DNA from: Methylotenera_A aquatica
GTDB taxonomy: Bacteria > Pseudomonadota > Gammaproteobacteria > Burkholderiales > Methylophilaceae
Direction: 5' to 3'
NCBI GenBank assembly: GCA_965601485.1
Contig: OZ271846.1
Location: 1,240,001 to 1,304,000, forward strand
DNA length: 64,000 nucleotides
Numbering within the stretch: position 1 is the stretch's first letter; each line of letters starts with the position of its first letter. Under the pieces are notes generated by a model. It had not been told where the DNA came from. It did no database searches and worked only from the letters and a program-made list of their open reading frames with translations. Positions 36,895 through 46,293 of this stretch are shown piece after piece. The position numbers and the translations under genes were made by a program.

Positions 36895-38331
36895 ATGAAA
36901 ACTCTGCAAAAAATACAGCTCATCAGCATGTTGCTGATTTTTTGTGGGCTTGCAGCCGGTTGCGCCAAAGAGAAATACACAGCCAAACCATTAGATGCCA
37001 AGCAAGTCAGCACTAAGATACATGGTAAACAACTGTCAGACGAGGCTTTTAAAGCTTACTTAATTCAGCAAGGCTACGCGGCATCTGAGTGGCCGATAAG
37101 GGAATGGGGTTTAGAAGAGCTGACCTTTGCTGCGCTTTACTTTAACCCTAAATTAGACATAGCCAAAGCACAATTGGCGCTAGCAAATACATCTATTTCC
37201 ACCGCTAAGCGATGGCAAAACCCTATCTTAAACACAAGCTTGGCGCGCAGTAATCGTGCAAACGGTGACATTAGACCTTGGTCGTATGGCTTTGATGTGT
37301 CCATTCCAATTGTGACCAATAACAAACGTGAAATTCTGGCTGAGGAAGCCGAGCGCCTTCGAGATGCAGCACAACTATCAGTGGCCGAAACGGCTTGGCA
37401 ATTGCGCAGTCAAATCGCTAAAGATTTGATGACTTATCATGAAAATATAGCGTTACAGCAAGCATTAACGCTTGAATTAAATACGCATGGCAGTATTGTA
37501 AATATGTTGGAAAAGCGAGTAGCCACTGGCTTTATTGGAAACAATGTATTAAGCGATGCAAAATTGCTACAAAAAAAAACTCAAATTGGATTGCAAACAC
37601 TTTCTACTCAATTATTTGAAATTAAAGCCTCCTTAGCCGCAGATATTGGCCTGAGCGTTGACCAAAAAAGCGCTTTCAATATTAAACCGATTGCGCTAGA
37701 TAATATTTTAAACCAGCAATCCAGCTTGCTTAATACACAGAATCAAATAGCTTTATTGCAAGAAAATGCCTTGCTCAATCGCTTGGATATTCGACGCAGC
37801 CTAGCCAAGTATGCGGCCGCTGAGGCTAAAATCAAATTAGAGGTTGCTAAACAAACGCCCGACATTGCTTTAACGCCTGGTTATATTTTTGAGTTTGGCG
37901 ATAAAATTTGGTCGCTGGGTTTTAGCAGCTTGCTTAATTTACTCAATAAAAATCAAACACTGATTGCAGAGGCCACAAATTTACGTGAAATTGAAGGCGC
38001 AGAATTTGAGGCACTTCAAACCATTATTATTACTGATTTAAATAGCGCTTTTGCAAGCTACCAATCTAGCTTGCAACAAGTTCAGCTCACCCAATCACAA
38101 CTTGATTTTCAGAATAAGCAGCAGCAAAGCTTGGAAAAGCAACTAGAAGCTGGACTAGCGGACCGCTTAACGTTGACACAAAATAAATTAGTTTACTTGG
38201 TGACTGGACAGCAATTATTACGATTAAAATTTAACTGTTTAAAAGCCGCTAATCATATAGAAGACTTAATGCAACGCCCATTATTTGATGGACCAAACCC
38301 TTACAGTCAATCAGCAGAGCTAAGTCAATGA
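36895..38331 (+). CDS. TolC family outer-membrane lipoprotein of an RND efflux system
   Basis: This 478-residue outer-membrane efflux protein has a lipoprotein signal (residues 1-23, lipobox GLAAGC). TolC-type helical repeats follow: EELTFAALYFNPKLDIAKAQ, AAEAKIKLEVAKQTPDIALT, and QLEAGLADRLTLTQNKLVYL. It is the channel partner for the adaptor and pump encoded next, with a 4-bp overlap with the adaptor gene. The sequence differs from drug-type OprM in many positions, and the substrate is unknown. Confidence 0.88.
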   Translation: MKTLQKIQLISMLLIFCGLAAGCAKEKYTAKPLDAKQVSTKIHGKQLSDEAFKAYLIQQGYAASEWPIREWGLEELTFAALYFNPKLDIAKAQLALANTSISTAKRWQNPILNTSLARSNRANGDIRPWSYGFDVSIPIVTNNKREILAEEAERLRDAAQLSVAETAWQLRSQIAKDLMTYHENIALQQALTLELNTHGSIVNMLEKRVATGFIGNNVLSDAKLLQKKTQIGLQTLSTQLFEIKASLAADIGLSVDQKSAFNIKPIALDNILNQQSSLLNTQNQIALLQENALLNRLDIRRSLAKYAAAEAKIKLEVAKQTPDIALTPGYIFEFGDKIWSLGFSSLLNLLNKNQTLIAEATNLREIEGAEFEALQTIIITDLNSAFASYQSSLQQVQLTQSQLDFQNKQQQSLEKQLEAGLADRLTLTQNKLVYLVTGQQLLRLKFNCLKAANHIEDLMQRPLFDGPNPYSQSAELSQ

Positions 38332-39422
38332 ATAAAAAATATACGATTATTATAATATTACAAGCACTACTTATTGTGGCCTTGTTTTGGGTGATGGTTT
38401 TTTATGGCCAAGATGAATATGAAGCCTACCAAGCAGAGCAAGAAGAAGAAATTGAAAGTCCAAGTCGCGTTGCTGAAGTACAAGGCATCAATGTGGTTAC
38501 TTTGCCATTGGCTACACAACAAAATAGCGGCATACAAACCGCAAAATTAGCCAGCACTACTTTTCAGGGTGAAATTAAAAGCTTTGGTTATGTGGTATCC
38601 ATTGATAGGCTGATAGAAGCCAAAGCGCAATACATTCAACTTCAATCCAATATTCATCTTGCTCGCGCAGGTAGTACCCAAAAAATTCAGCAATATCAAC
38701 GCCTTAAAACCTTGAATGAAGATGATAAAAATGTGTCTGATTTAGCTGTGCAAGAATCATTAGCGGCTGTTAATGCCGATAAAAACACAATCAGTGCAGC
38801 AGCGCTCCAACTAAAAAACTTACAAACAACCGTTGAGTTGCAATGGGGTAAAGAGTTAGCAAAAATTGCTTTTAACAACAACTTATCACCGCACCTGGCA
38901 GGTTTATTAAACAAAAACAATATGTTAGTGCAAGTTAGCTTGCCGCTTAACACTGTTTCACCGCTTAAAAATTCCACCATTAAAATCACCCCGCTAACTG
39001 AAACCTTTAAACCAGTTATCGCCGTATACGTATCACCTGCCACCAACAGCGACAGCAATGGTTTTGGTAATACTTTTTACTACAGCGCACCGGCAAATTT
39101 ATTAAGGATTGGGATGCGTGTCAATGTAGAAGTAGACCCCATTGTTGGAGACGAAACTAAGGGCATTATCATCCCTAGCAATGCTGTGGTTTGGTATGCA
39201 GGTAAGCCATGGGCTTATTTTAAACAAGCGTCAAATATAGTGGCGGATAGCAAAAATAGTGAGAATGAATTTGTGCGAAAACCCATTTCTACGGATACTG
39301 AGATTGATGCAGGCTGGTTTAATCAGGGCGTTGATGCGGATAGCGAAGTGGTGATTAGCGGCGCGCAATTATTATTATCAGAAGAATTTAAGTATCTGAT
39401 TAAAAATGAGAATGAGGACTAG
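38328..39422 (+). CDS. RND efflux periplasmic adaptor (membrane fusion protein)
   Basis: This 364-residue protein has an N-terminal membrane span (about residues 5-25), an acidic linker (AYQAEQEEEIESPSRVAEVQ), a helical hairpin (about 95-165) and a beta-barrel/C-terminal part with LRIGMRVNVEVDPIVG and GIIIPSNAVVWYAGKPWAYF. The overall pattern is that of CusB-type adaptors, but the paired lipoyl half-motifs are hard to see. It overlaps the outer-membrane gene by 4 bp and is followed by the pump 6 bp later. Confidence 0.82.
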   Translation: MNKKYTIIIILQALLIVALFWVMVFYGQDEYEAYQAEQEEEIESPSRVAEVQGINVVTLPLATQQNSGIQTAKLASTTFQGEIKSFGYVVSIDRLIEAKAQYIQLQSNIHLARAGSTQKIQQYQRLKTLNEDDKNVSDLAVQESLAAVNADKNTISAAALQLKNLQTTVELQWGKELAKIAFNNNLSPHLAGLLNKNNMLVQVSLPLNTVSPLKNSTIKITPLTETFKPVIAVYVSPATNSDSNGFGNTFYYSAPANLLRIGMRVNVEVDPIVGDETKGIIIPSNAVVWYAGKPWAYFKQASNIVADSKNSENEFVRKPISTDTEIDAGWFNQGVDADSEVVISGAQLLLSEEFKYLIKNENED

Positions 39423-39428
39423 CTTGCC

Positions 39429-42400
39429 ATGATGTCGGCAATTGTTCGTTTCTCGATTCGCTTTTATGGCGTGATTATTGGCCTTGCCACCTTGATGGTT
39501 TTTTATGGCTTGTACAGCTTGTCGCGTGCTAATTTAGATGTTTTCCCTGAATTTTCACCCACGCAAATTATCATTCAAACTGAATCACCCGGTTTATCAG
39601 CAGAGTTGGTTGAAACGCTAGTAACACAACCAATTGAAACTAGTATTGCGGGCACTGTGGGCGTGGCTGATATGCGCTCACAATCCATACCTGGCTTATC
39701 GATTGTGACGGTTATTTTTGATGAAAAGACAGATATCTACCGAAATCGTCAAGTGGTGGCTGAGCGTTTAAGCACACTGACCAACCAAATTCCTAATGGC
39801 ATCACACCAAACATTACGCCACTCACTTCTTCTGCAAGTACAGTTTTAGGGTTTGGTATAACATCCAAACAACGTAGTTTGATGGAATTACGCACTATCG
39901 TCGATTGGACCATTACACCGCATTTATTGGCGATTCCTGGTGTGGCTGATGTAAATGTGTTTGGCGGCGAAGTGCGTCAATTTCAGGTGCAAGTAGACCC
40001 AGCCAAGCTGGTGCGCTATCAGCTCAATATAAATGATGTATTAATCGCCACCCAAAAAGCTACTGGTGTTAGCGGCGCTGGCTATATTCAAAATAGTAAT
40101 CAACGCATGATTGTGAATACCGAAGGCCAAGCCACAACCTCCACTAGTCTAGCCAAAGCTACCTTGCTGCATAAAAATGGTCATACTATTCGTTTGGGAG
40201 ATATTGGCAAAGTAGTAGAAGGCGCTGCGCCATCGATTAGCGCCGCCGCTATTAATCAAGAAACAGGCATTTATTTATCAGTACAAGGCCAGCTTGGAGC
40301 CAACACGCATGCTGTTACCCAAGCCATTGAGGCGTCGATTCAAGAACTCAAACCTACCTTAGCTGCAGAAAATGTCACTTTACAAGAAGGCTTATTTAGA
40401 CCTGCAAACTTTATTGAAACAGCCATAAAAGGCGTACGCACTGATATTTTAATCGGCTCGATTTTAGTCATCACTATTTTGTTTTTATTTTTGTTTAATG
40501 TACGTACGGCATTTATCTCAGCTACCGCTATTCCACTTTCCTTACTAACCGCCATTGTCGTCATGCGATATTTTGATATTGGCCTTAATATTATGGTGCT
40601 GGGTGGTTTGGCAATTGCCTTGGGCGAGGTAGTAGATGACGCGATTATTGATACTGAAAATATCTTTAGACGGCTACGCGAGAATCGATTGTTAGCTCAG
40701 CCGGCGCCAATTTATCAAGTGGTTTATAACGCATCGATGGAAGTGCGCAGCTCGGTGGTCTACGCTACCATTATTGTAGCCTTGGTATTTATGCCACTAC
40801 TTACATTAAGTGGCGTAGCAGGTAAATTATTCGCACCACTCGGTTTTGCTTATATTGCAGCCATTATCGCCTCACTTGTGGTGGCCCTAACACTCACCCC
40901 TGCACTCTGTTACTTGATGTTAGGTAATGCCGAATTATCCAGCGAAGATTCCCCTATAATTAAGGGGATTAAGCGCGGCTATGTGAACTTGCTGTATAAA
41001 ATTGAAAGACAATACAAACTGATTTTGTCGCTTAGTTTTCTTTTTATTGCCATTGGCTTAGGTATTTTGCCATTATTCAAAAGCCAATTTATACCTGCGC
41101 TACATGAAGGGCATTTTATTATGCACATGACAGCCGTGCCAGGTACCTCCGAAACCGAATCTTTGCGCTTGGGTAAGCAAGTAGCCAAAGTGATTGGTGA
41201 TATTAAAGGCGTTAAATCAGTCACGCAATGGGTAGGCCGTGCGCAAAACGGTGCAGATACCTTTGGCACGCATTACAGCGAATTTGAAATTGAAATTGGC
41301 ACTCTTTCTGGCGAAGAACAAAACCGTATCTTGGCGGATATTCGTGAAGAATTAGCAGGAGATACGCAAGATTTGGATAAAGATGGCAAAGCCGAAATTG
41401 GTTTTGTTGGTGTTAACTTTGCAATTAATACATTCCTCACAGAACGCATCGAAGAAACCATTTCAGGCTACGCCGCCTCTACTGTAATTAATATATATGG
41501 CATCGATTTAGATGCACTAGACCGTGATGCGCAGAAAATTGCAGGTTTAGTATCCCGAATAAAAGGTGCTAAAAATGTACTGGTGCAATCACCCCCAGGC
41601 ACGCCACAAGCTGTGATTCGCTTGCGTCCGGATGCCTTATCGCGCTGGGGATTGCAACCTACCGATGTGCTGGATACCATTCGCACCGCTTTTGAAAGCG
41701 TGCCAATTAGCCAAGTGTACTTGGGTAGCCGCGTGGTGGGCTTAAGCGTGGTGTTAGAAAGTGAAGCGCGCGATGATATTGGCGATATTGGCAATATTCC
41801 CCTATTTAACCCTGATGGTAAGATGTTGCATTTAAAAGATATTGCCTTTATCAGCCAAGAAAACGGCCGCTCTAAAATATTGCACGCCGGTGCAAAACGC
41901 ATTCAAACCGTTACTGCCAATGTAGAAGGTCGCGAAGTGGCCAGCTTTAGTGATGAAATTAAAAAACGCATTAAAAGCGATGTCAATTTAAGTACGGGTA
42001 ACTATTTAGCCTTTACCGGCGAAGCGGAAGCCAATGCTAAATCGCGTGAAGATCTGATTGTGCATTCTTTATTGGCTGGGGTCGCCATATTCTTGATGCT
42101 GTATATCGCGTTTGGGCGACTGCGCAATTTATTACTCACCTTTGCCAACTTGCCCTTTGCCTTAATCGGCGGCGTATTGGCAGCATTATTTACTGGTGGC
42201 TGGATTTCACTAGGCTCATTAGTCGGCTTTGTCACGCTATTCGGCATCACGCTACGCAATAGCATAATGATGGTGTCGCACTTTCAGCATTTGGTAGATA
42301 CCGAAAACTGTGTGTGGAATTTAGAGACCTGTATTCGCGGTGCCTCTGAACGCTTGCCTTCTGTACTAATGACAGCGTTAGTCACAGCCCTTGGTTTATT

Positions 42401-42578
42401 ACCCTTAGCAGCAGGTAGCGGCCAACCAGGGCGTGAAATTGAAGGGCCAATGGCCACCATTATTGTTGGCGGCTTGGTTACTTCTACTATTTTGAATTTG
42501 TTGATTTTGCCAGCGATTATGTTGCATTTTGGCAAATTTGAAAAACAAATAAATTATGAGAAACAAGCGTCTTTTTAA
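39429..42578 (+). CDS. RND efflux pump of the CusA/CzcA-like group
   Basis: This 1049-residue inner-membrane pump has the 12-span RND layout. The start FSIRFYGVIIGLATLMVFYG leads into DVFPEFSPTQIIIQTESPGL and LVETLVTQPIE, like heavy-metal pumps. In span 4 the proton-relay region reads GEVVDDAIIDTENIFRR, with two adjacent Asp, where CzcA/CusA have a GxxVDGAVV-type sequence. It probably exports a small organic or metal-related substrate by proton antiport. There are no metal-binding His/Met clusters, so a metal role is not supported by residues. A second Met at residue 2 is also possible as start. Confidence 0.88.
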   Translation: MMSAIVRFSIRFYGVIIGLATLMVFYGLYSLSRANLDVFPEFSPTQIIIQTESPGLSAELVETLVTQPIETSIAGTVGVADMRSQSIPGLSIVTVIFDEKTDIYRNRQVVAERLSTLTNQIPNGITPNITPLTSSASTVLGFGITSKQRSLMELRTIVDWTITPHLLAIPGVADVNVFGGEVRQFQVQVDPAKLVRYQLNINDVLIATQKATGVSGAGYIQNSNQRMIVNTEGQATTSTSLAKATLLHKNGHTIRLGDIGKVVEGAAPSISAAAINQETGIYLSVQGQLGANTHAVTQAIEASIQELKPTLAAENVTLQEGLFRPANFIETAIKGVRTDILIGSILVITILFLFLFNVRTAFISATAIPLSLLTAIVVMRYFDIGLNIMVLGGLAIALGEVVDDAIIDTENIFRRLRENRLLAQPAPIYQVVYNASMEVRSSVVYATIIVALVFMPLLTLSGVAGKLFAPLGFAYIAAIIASLVVALTLTPALCYLMLGNAELSSEDSPIIKGIKRGYVNLLYKIERQYKLILSLSFLFIAIGLGILPLFKSQFIPALHEGHFIMHMTAVPGTSETESLRLGKQVAKVIGDIKGVKSVTQWVGRAQNGADTFGTHYSEFEIEIGTLSGEEQNRILADIREELAGDTQDLDKDGKAEIGFVGVNFAINTFLTERIEETISGYAASTVINIYGIDLDALDRDAQKIAGLVSRIKGAKNVLVQSPPGTPQAVIRLRPDALSRWGLQPTDVLDTIRTAFESVPISQVYLGSRVVGLSVVLESEARDDIGDIGNIPLFNPDGKMLHLKDIAFISQENGRSKILHAGAKRIQTVTANVEGREVASFSDEIKKRIKSDVNLSTGNYLAFTGEAEANAKSREDLIVHSLLAGVAIFLMLYIAFGRLRNLLLTFANLPFALIGGVLAALFTGGWISLGSLVGFVTLFGITLRNSIMMVSHFQHLVDTENCVWNLETCIRGASERLPSVLMTALVTALGLLPLAAGSGQPGREIEGPMATIIVGGLVTSTILNLLILPAIMLHFGKFEKQINYEKQASF

Positions 42579-42614
42579 AACGGCTATGGTTAAAAAAACA
42601 AATCCCAAATAAGT

Positions 42615-43001
42615 CTAATCGTACTTAATATATTTAAATCTTACATCCTCGTTTGGCGTGCCTTCAAGCGCACTTTTCGAACTGTCTGCATTCACCTCTT
42701 TAGCTGGTTGCCAGCCAATCACCTGCTCAATTTTAGCAGCCAATTCGAAGTCTTTATCGGTAATGCCTTTGGCATCATGCGTTTGCAATTTTACAATCAA
42801 ATAAGCATAAGAAACTGTTAAATCAGGATGATGCCATGCAGCTTCAGCCAAGTGTCCTACTGTGTTCACAACCATTAAGGTGGCTTTCCAGCCGCTGGTT
42901 TTGTATTTTCGGCGAATCCAGCCATTTTCTAAATACCATTGCGGTAGCTCATTTTGTAGCTTGGCTGTAACTTCCGACTCTGAGTAAACTGCTGGTACCA
43001 T
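42615..43001 (-). CDS. Pterin-4a-carbinolamine dehydratase-like protein
   Basis: This 128-residue protein of the PCD/DCoH family has the active-site pattern EAAWHHPDLTVSYAYLIVKL followed by THDAKGITDKDFELAAKIE. The PCD domain occupies about residues 20-108; the last 20 residues are extra and charged. No aromatic amino-acid hydroxylase is near. Its place at the end of the methanofuran/H4MPT-related genes suggests a task in pterin cofactor synthesis or repair, as pcd homologues occur in such islands of other methylotrophs. Confidence 0.87.
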   Translation of the reverse strand: MVPAVYSESEVTAKLQNELPQWYLENGWIRRKYKTSGWKATLMVVNTVGHLAEAAWHHPDLTVSYAYLIVKLQTHDAKGITDKDFELAAKIEQVIGWQPAKEVNADSSKSALEGTPNEDVRFKYIKYD

Positions 43002-43055
43002 AGCCTTAGTCCTTTTTAAATCGATTAAATACTAGTCTTTACTAAGAGGTCATTA

Positions 43056-43718
43056 CTAGTGGATAGAAGAGCCCACTTTGTCTAAGGTTAACTCGCTTAA
43101 GCCTTCTAAAAAGTGCGTATAATCAGTTTTGTGCAAAATCCATTTGCCAAATTTTTTGTTTAAAACATAGTCGCTAAACGCTTCGTCTAACACACCATTT
43201 TGCGTCATCACTTTTAAACTTAATTCAGATTTAGTGTTACCAGACACGGTTTGTGAATCCGATTTAACCAAGATCAAATGCTGCGCGTTTAATTTTTGCG
43301 CCAACCATGCCGCAATACTATCAGAAGTAACATCCCAGTTCTGCGGAATGCTGTCATCTGAAAGAACCATATGGCTTGGCAACCACACAATACCGCGATG
43401 CTGCCATGTACGCTCATCGATTTCTAGCTGAGTCCTGGCTGTTGTCAGCAAGGGGTTCATATTAGCCAGCAATAATCCGTACTGGTCCATCGCTAAAACC
43501 GCCAAGCGATGCGCACAGGCATCGCTTATTTTAGATAACTTTTGCGCATCGCGTACGGCATCGGCAAAAACTCCACCGCCCGGTACAATGATAATATTAC
43601 CGTAGCTGAACTTTGCAAATATAGTTAGCCAGCGCTCTAATTCAGAAGATCCTAAAAGACTTCCGCCAATTTTTACAATCCAAATTGGCCTATCTCTAAC
43701 ATTTTCAAATTGCTCCAT
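43056..43718 (-). CDS. Amino acid kinase family protein, MfnE-like
   Basis: This 220-residue amino-acid-kinase fold protein has VKIGGSLLGSSELERWL (phosphate-binding Lys-Gly-Gly), IIIVPGGGVFADAVRDAQ, DVTSDSIAAWLAQKLNAQHL and ILVKSDSQ. Archaeal MfnE of this family phosphorylates the aminomethylfuran unit for methanofuran. Its place next to MfnF- and MfnD-like genes fits a kinase step in methylofuran synthesis; that step is inferred. It has its own 113-bp leader after pabB and is followed by the PCD gene 54 bp away. Confidence 0.82.
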   Translation of the reverse strand: MEQFENVRDRPIWIVKIGGSLLGSSELERWLTIFAKFSYGNIIIVPGGGVFADAVRDAQKLSKISDACAHRLAVLAMDQYGLLLANMNPLLTTARTQLEIDERTWQHRGIVWLPSHMVLSDDSIPQNWDVTSDSIAAWLAQKLNAQHLILVKSDSQTVSGNTKSELSLKVMTQNGVLDEAFSDYVLNKKFGKWILHKTDYTHFLEGLSELTLDKVGSSIH

Positions 43719-43831
43719 TTTTATTCCTAACCATTATTACTCAAGCATTTATTATAAGTAGGTATGATTTTGTAACAATTTAAATTGTTTTATGTTATAC
43801 GTCAAAAATTACATTACGGATTAAGGTTTAT

Positions 43832-45247
43832 CTACTGAATTAAATAATACTCTAACAACGCTTTTAGATTAGATGCTTTATCCAGCGTTTCTTTATACTC
43901 TTTTTCGGCCACTGAATCGGCCACAATACCTCCACCCGCAAAAAAACTCAGCTCATTTTCGTACACAACCGCGGTACGAATCGCAATATTGGTATCCATT
44001 TTTCTATCAAAGCCAATATAGCCAATGGCGCCACAATAAAGCCCACGTTTATGTGGCTCTAATTCTTCAATAATCTGCATGGCGCGTAATTTTGGCGCAC
44101 CTGTAATTGAGCCACCAGGAAAACAGCCTTTGAGCAAATCAACCGCAGTGGCCGTTTTATTGAGCTTACCCGTAACACTACTGACCAAATGATGCACATT
44201 GGCAAAGCTTTGCAGCTGAAATAATTGATTAGCTTTAATACTACCAACCACGCAATTTTTACCAATATCATTGCGCAATAAATCTACTATCATCACATTC
44301 TCTGCCCTGTCCTTAAGGCTATTCAACAGCTCGTTTGAGTAAGCCAAATCTTGTGCAGGGTCGCTTGAACGTGGCCTTGTACCTTTAATAGGTCGTGTTT
44401 CAACATGATAGCCATCGGTTTGTAAAAAGCGCTCTGGCGAATTGGATAAAACCTGTATGCTTTGTGAGTTATTTAGAGGTAAATTCATGTATGCCATAAA
44501 AGGTGCAGGGCTAATTTCGCGCAGTTTTTTATAAGCTTGCCAGCTATCGCCCTGCACTTTTGCCACAAAACGTTGTGCTAAATTCACTTGATAACAATCG
44601 CCAGCGACGATGTAGTTTTTTACTTTGTTAAAGACTTGATAGTATGCTGATTTACTTAAATTTGACTGGATTTCTGAAAGCACGCTAAACGGCGTTGAGT
44701 CAGAAGTAGGCGCTGCAGGATTGTTAAATTTGGCACACAAGGCTGGCCAATTGACTTTTGTGGGTTCGGTTAAACCATGCGAAACAAGCACACTGCGCTT
44801 TTCGCGGTGATCAACCACAACCGCCCAATCATAAAATCCCAACATCAATTCAGGAATATTTGTAGCGGCGGCAATGTTAGGTAGCGTTTCAATTCGGCGA
44901 CCTAAGTCATATGCAAAATAGCCTAAAGCACCGCCTGCAAATGGGTGCTGTGTTTTGGCGACCGGATATTGTTGCAGAATTTGATTAATTAAACAAAAAG
45001 GGTCGGCATCCGATACTTTTTCAGCACCTTGCTGGCTAATAGTGGTTTTTTGGCCTGTGGTTACTATCGTGATAAAGGGCTCTGCCACCAAAATGTCGTA
45101 TCGTCCATATTGACTACCTGCTTTGCCAGTAGCGTCATTTATCAATTGCCCACTATCCAATAACATGGCCCAGGGCTGATCTTTAATGCGCTCAAACAAT
45201 AAAGCACTATCGTGGTGATAGGTCAATTCATATTTCAATACTCTCAT
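43832..45247 (-). CDS. pabB: Aminodeoxychorismate synthase component I
   Basis: This 471-residue chorismate-binding enzyme shows GDCYQVNLAQRFVAKVQGD, ERFLQTDGYHVETRPIKGTR, RAENVMIVDLLRNDIGKNC, and PGGSITGAPKLRAMQIIEEL. The PIKGT motif is that of PabB; TrpE has PIAGT. It makes 4-amino-4-deoxychorismate for p-aminobenzoate. That compound is needed for folate and, through MptG (56207), for H4MPT, which explains the location. It overlaps the MfnF-like gene by 4 bp. Confidence 0.93.
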   Translation of the reverse strand: MRVLKYELTYHHDSALLFERIKDQPWAMLLDSGQLINDATGKAGSQYGRYDILVAEPFITIVTTGQKTTISQQGAEKVSDADPFCLINQILQQYPVAKTQHPFAGGALGYFAYDLGRRIETLPNIAAATNIPELMLGFYDWAVVVDHREKRSVLVSHGLTEPTKVNWPALCAKFNNPAAPTSDSTPFSVLSEIQSNLSKSAYYQVFNKVKNYIVAGDCYQVNLAQRFVAKVQGDSWQAYKKLREISPAPFMAYMNLPLNNSQSIQVLSNSPERFLQTDGYHVETRPIKGTRPRSSDPAQDLAYSNELLNSLKDRAENVMIVDLLRNDIGKNCVVGSIKANQLFQLQSFANVHHLVSSVTGKLNKTATAVDLLKGCFPGGSITGAPKLRAMQIIEELEPHKRGLYCGAIGYIGFDRKMDTNIAIRTAVVYENELSFFAGGGIVADSVAEKEYKETLDKASNLKALLEYYLIQ

Positions 45248-46293
45248 GTTTGATTAGCCATTATGCTCAATTGAGCTACGGCATAGGCAGAAAAACAGAT
45301 CGCTAATGCGTGTGAATTTTGTTTAAAAGCAGGCATATTGCTTGTAAGTATGGCATCAATCGATAGATATGGAGTGTTTAAATCTTCGGCTATTACGCTT
45401 ACCAAAAAACTGCCAGCACCAACGCCAATTATAGGCATATTTGGTTTAAAGTGTTTTAAAACAGCTGCTTTCAATTGCATCAATTGTAATGTTCGGCAAG
45501 AAAATGCTAGTTGCACCCAACTATCTAGCGGCTTGTCTTCAACATCATAACCCACCATGCGTGCTAGCCTGCGTGCTGATTCTTGCAAGCTTTTACCCTT
45601 ACCATCCGATGTTTCTGCCATGTCCGACGATTCATCTAATTCGCCAGTCAAGCGGTAAACATCTGCCATGGTGGCAAAATACTCGGCCATGACATTGGTT
45701 TCAACCGAGTCTAAAAGTAACTTCTGACCCAGTGCCATGACTGGCGTGCGAATCACGCCGGTATAAACCAGCGTATCTTCCTGCAAACGGCTTGCATCTG
45801 ATAAAGCTGATGACAACACTTTGCCAGATTGAATCGCAATAATATCGCTGGTGGTGCTGCCAATATCCAGTAATAGCGCATCAGAGCGATAGTGCGCAAT
45901 CAACCTGGCACTGGCGTGCCAATTAGTTGAGGCAATGCAATTAGTGTTTTCTGCAACTTGTACAATGCTTACAAAACCCTTACTAGCAGCATAAAACTGG
46001 CATTGCTGAACCAATAATTGGTTAACGAATTGTGCAATAACATTTACACCCACATGTCGATTCGCAAATAAATCCACTAATTCGCCTGTCATGGTAATAG
46101 CATGCTTGGCTTGGTGCGGATTTATTTTAAAGCTGTTTAGTACAGTATGAATAGCAGACGACAAATTATCCAAACCACGCCACAAAGGACAAGCTACTTG
46201 CAAAGTACCAAGCAATTCGCCATCTACATTCAGCAAAACCGCTTTAAGGTGCGCGCCACCAATATCCCAACCAAGTGTTTGTAATTTAGACAT
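45244..46293 (-). CDS. MfnF-like H4MPT-linked C1 pathway protein (actin-like ATPase fold)
   Basis: This 349-residue protein has ASKHA-type phosphate loops at the start (GWDIGGAHLKAVLLNVDGEL) and middle (LLDIGSTTSDIIAIQSGK), and GVGAGSFLVSVIAEDLNTPY near the end. It belongs to the family annotated as H4MPT-linked C1 transfer pathway protein, present in methanogens and methylotrophs. The archaeal member MfnF joins the furan unit to tyramine in methanofuran. It overlaps pabB by 4 bp and the MfnD-like gene by 8 bp, so all three are coupled. Confidence 0.85.
   Translation of the reverse strand: MSKLQTLGWDIGGAHLKAVLLNVDGELLGTLQVACPLWRGLDNLSSAIHTVLNSFKINPHQAKHAITMTGELVDLFANRHVGVNVIAQFVNQLLVQQCQFYAASKGFVSIVQVAENTNCIASTNWHASARLIAHYRSDALLLDIGSTTSDIIAIQSGKVLSSALSDASRLQEDTLVYTGVIRTPVMALGQKLLLDSVETNVMAEYFATMADVYRLTGELDESSDMAETSDGKGKSLQESARRLARMVGYDVEDKPLDSWVQLAFSCRTLQLMQLKAAVLKHFKPNMPIIGVGAGSFLVSVIAEDLNTPYLSIDAILTSNMPAFKQNSHALAICFSAYAVAQLSIMANQT

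Noticed and set aside
41468..41902. 144-codon minus-strand ORF opposite the RND pump
   Set aside because: It is antisense to conserved pump sequence and has no ribosome site.
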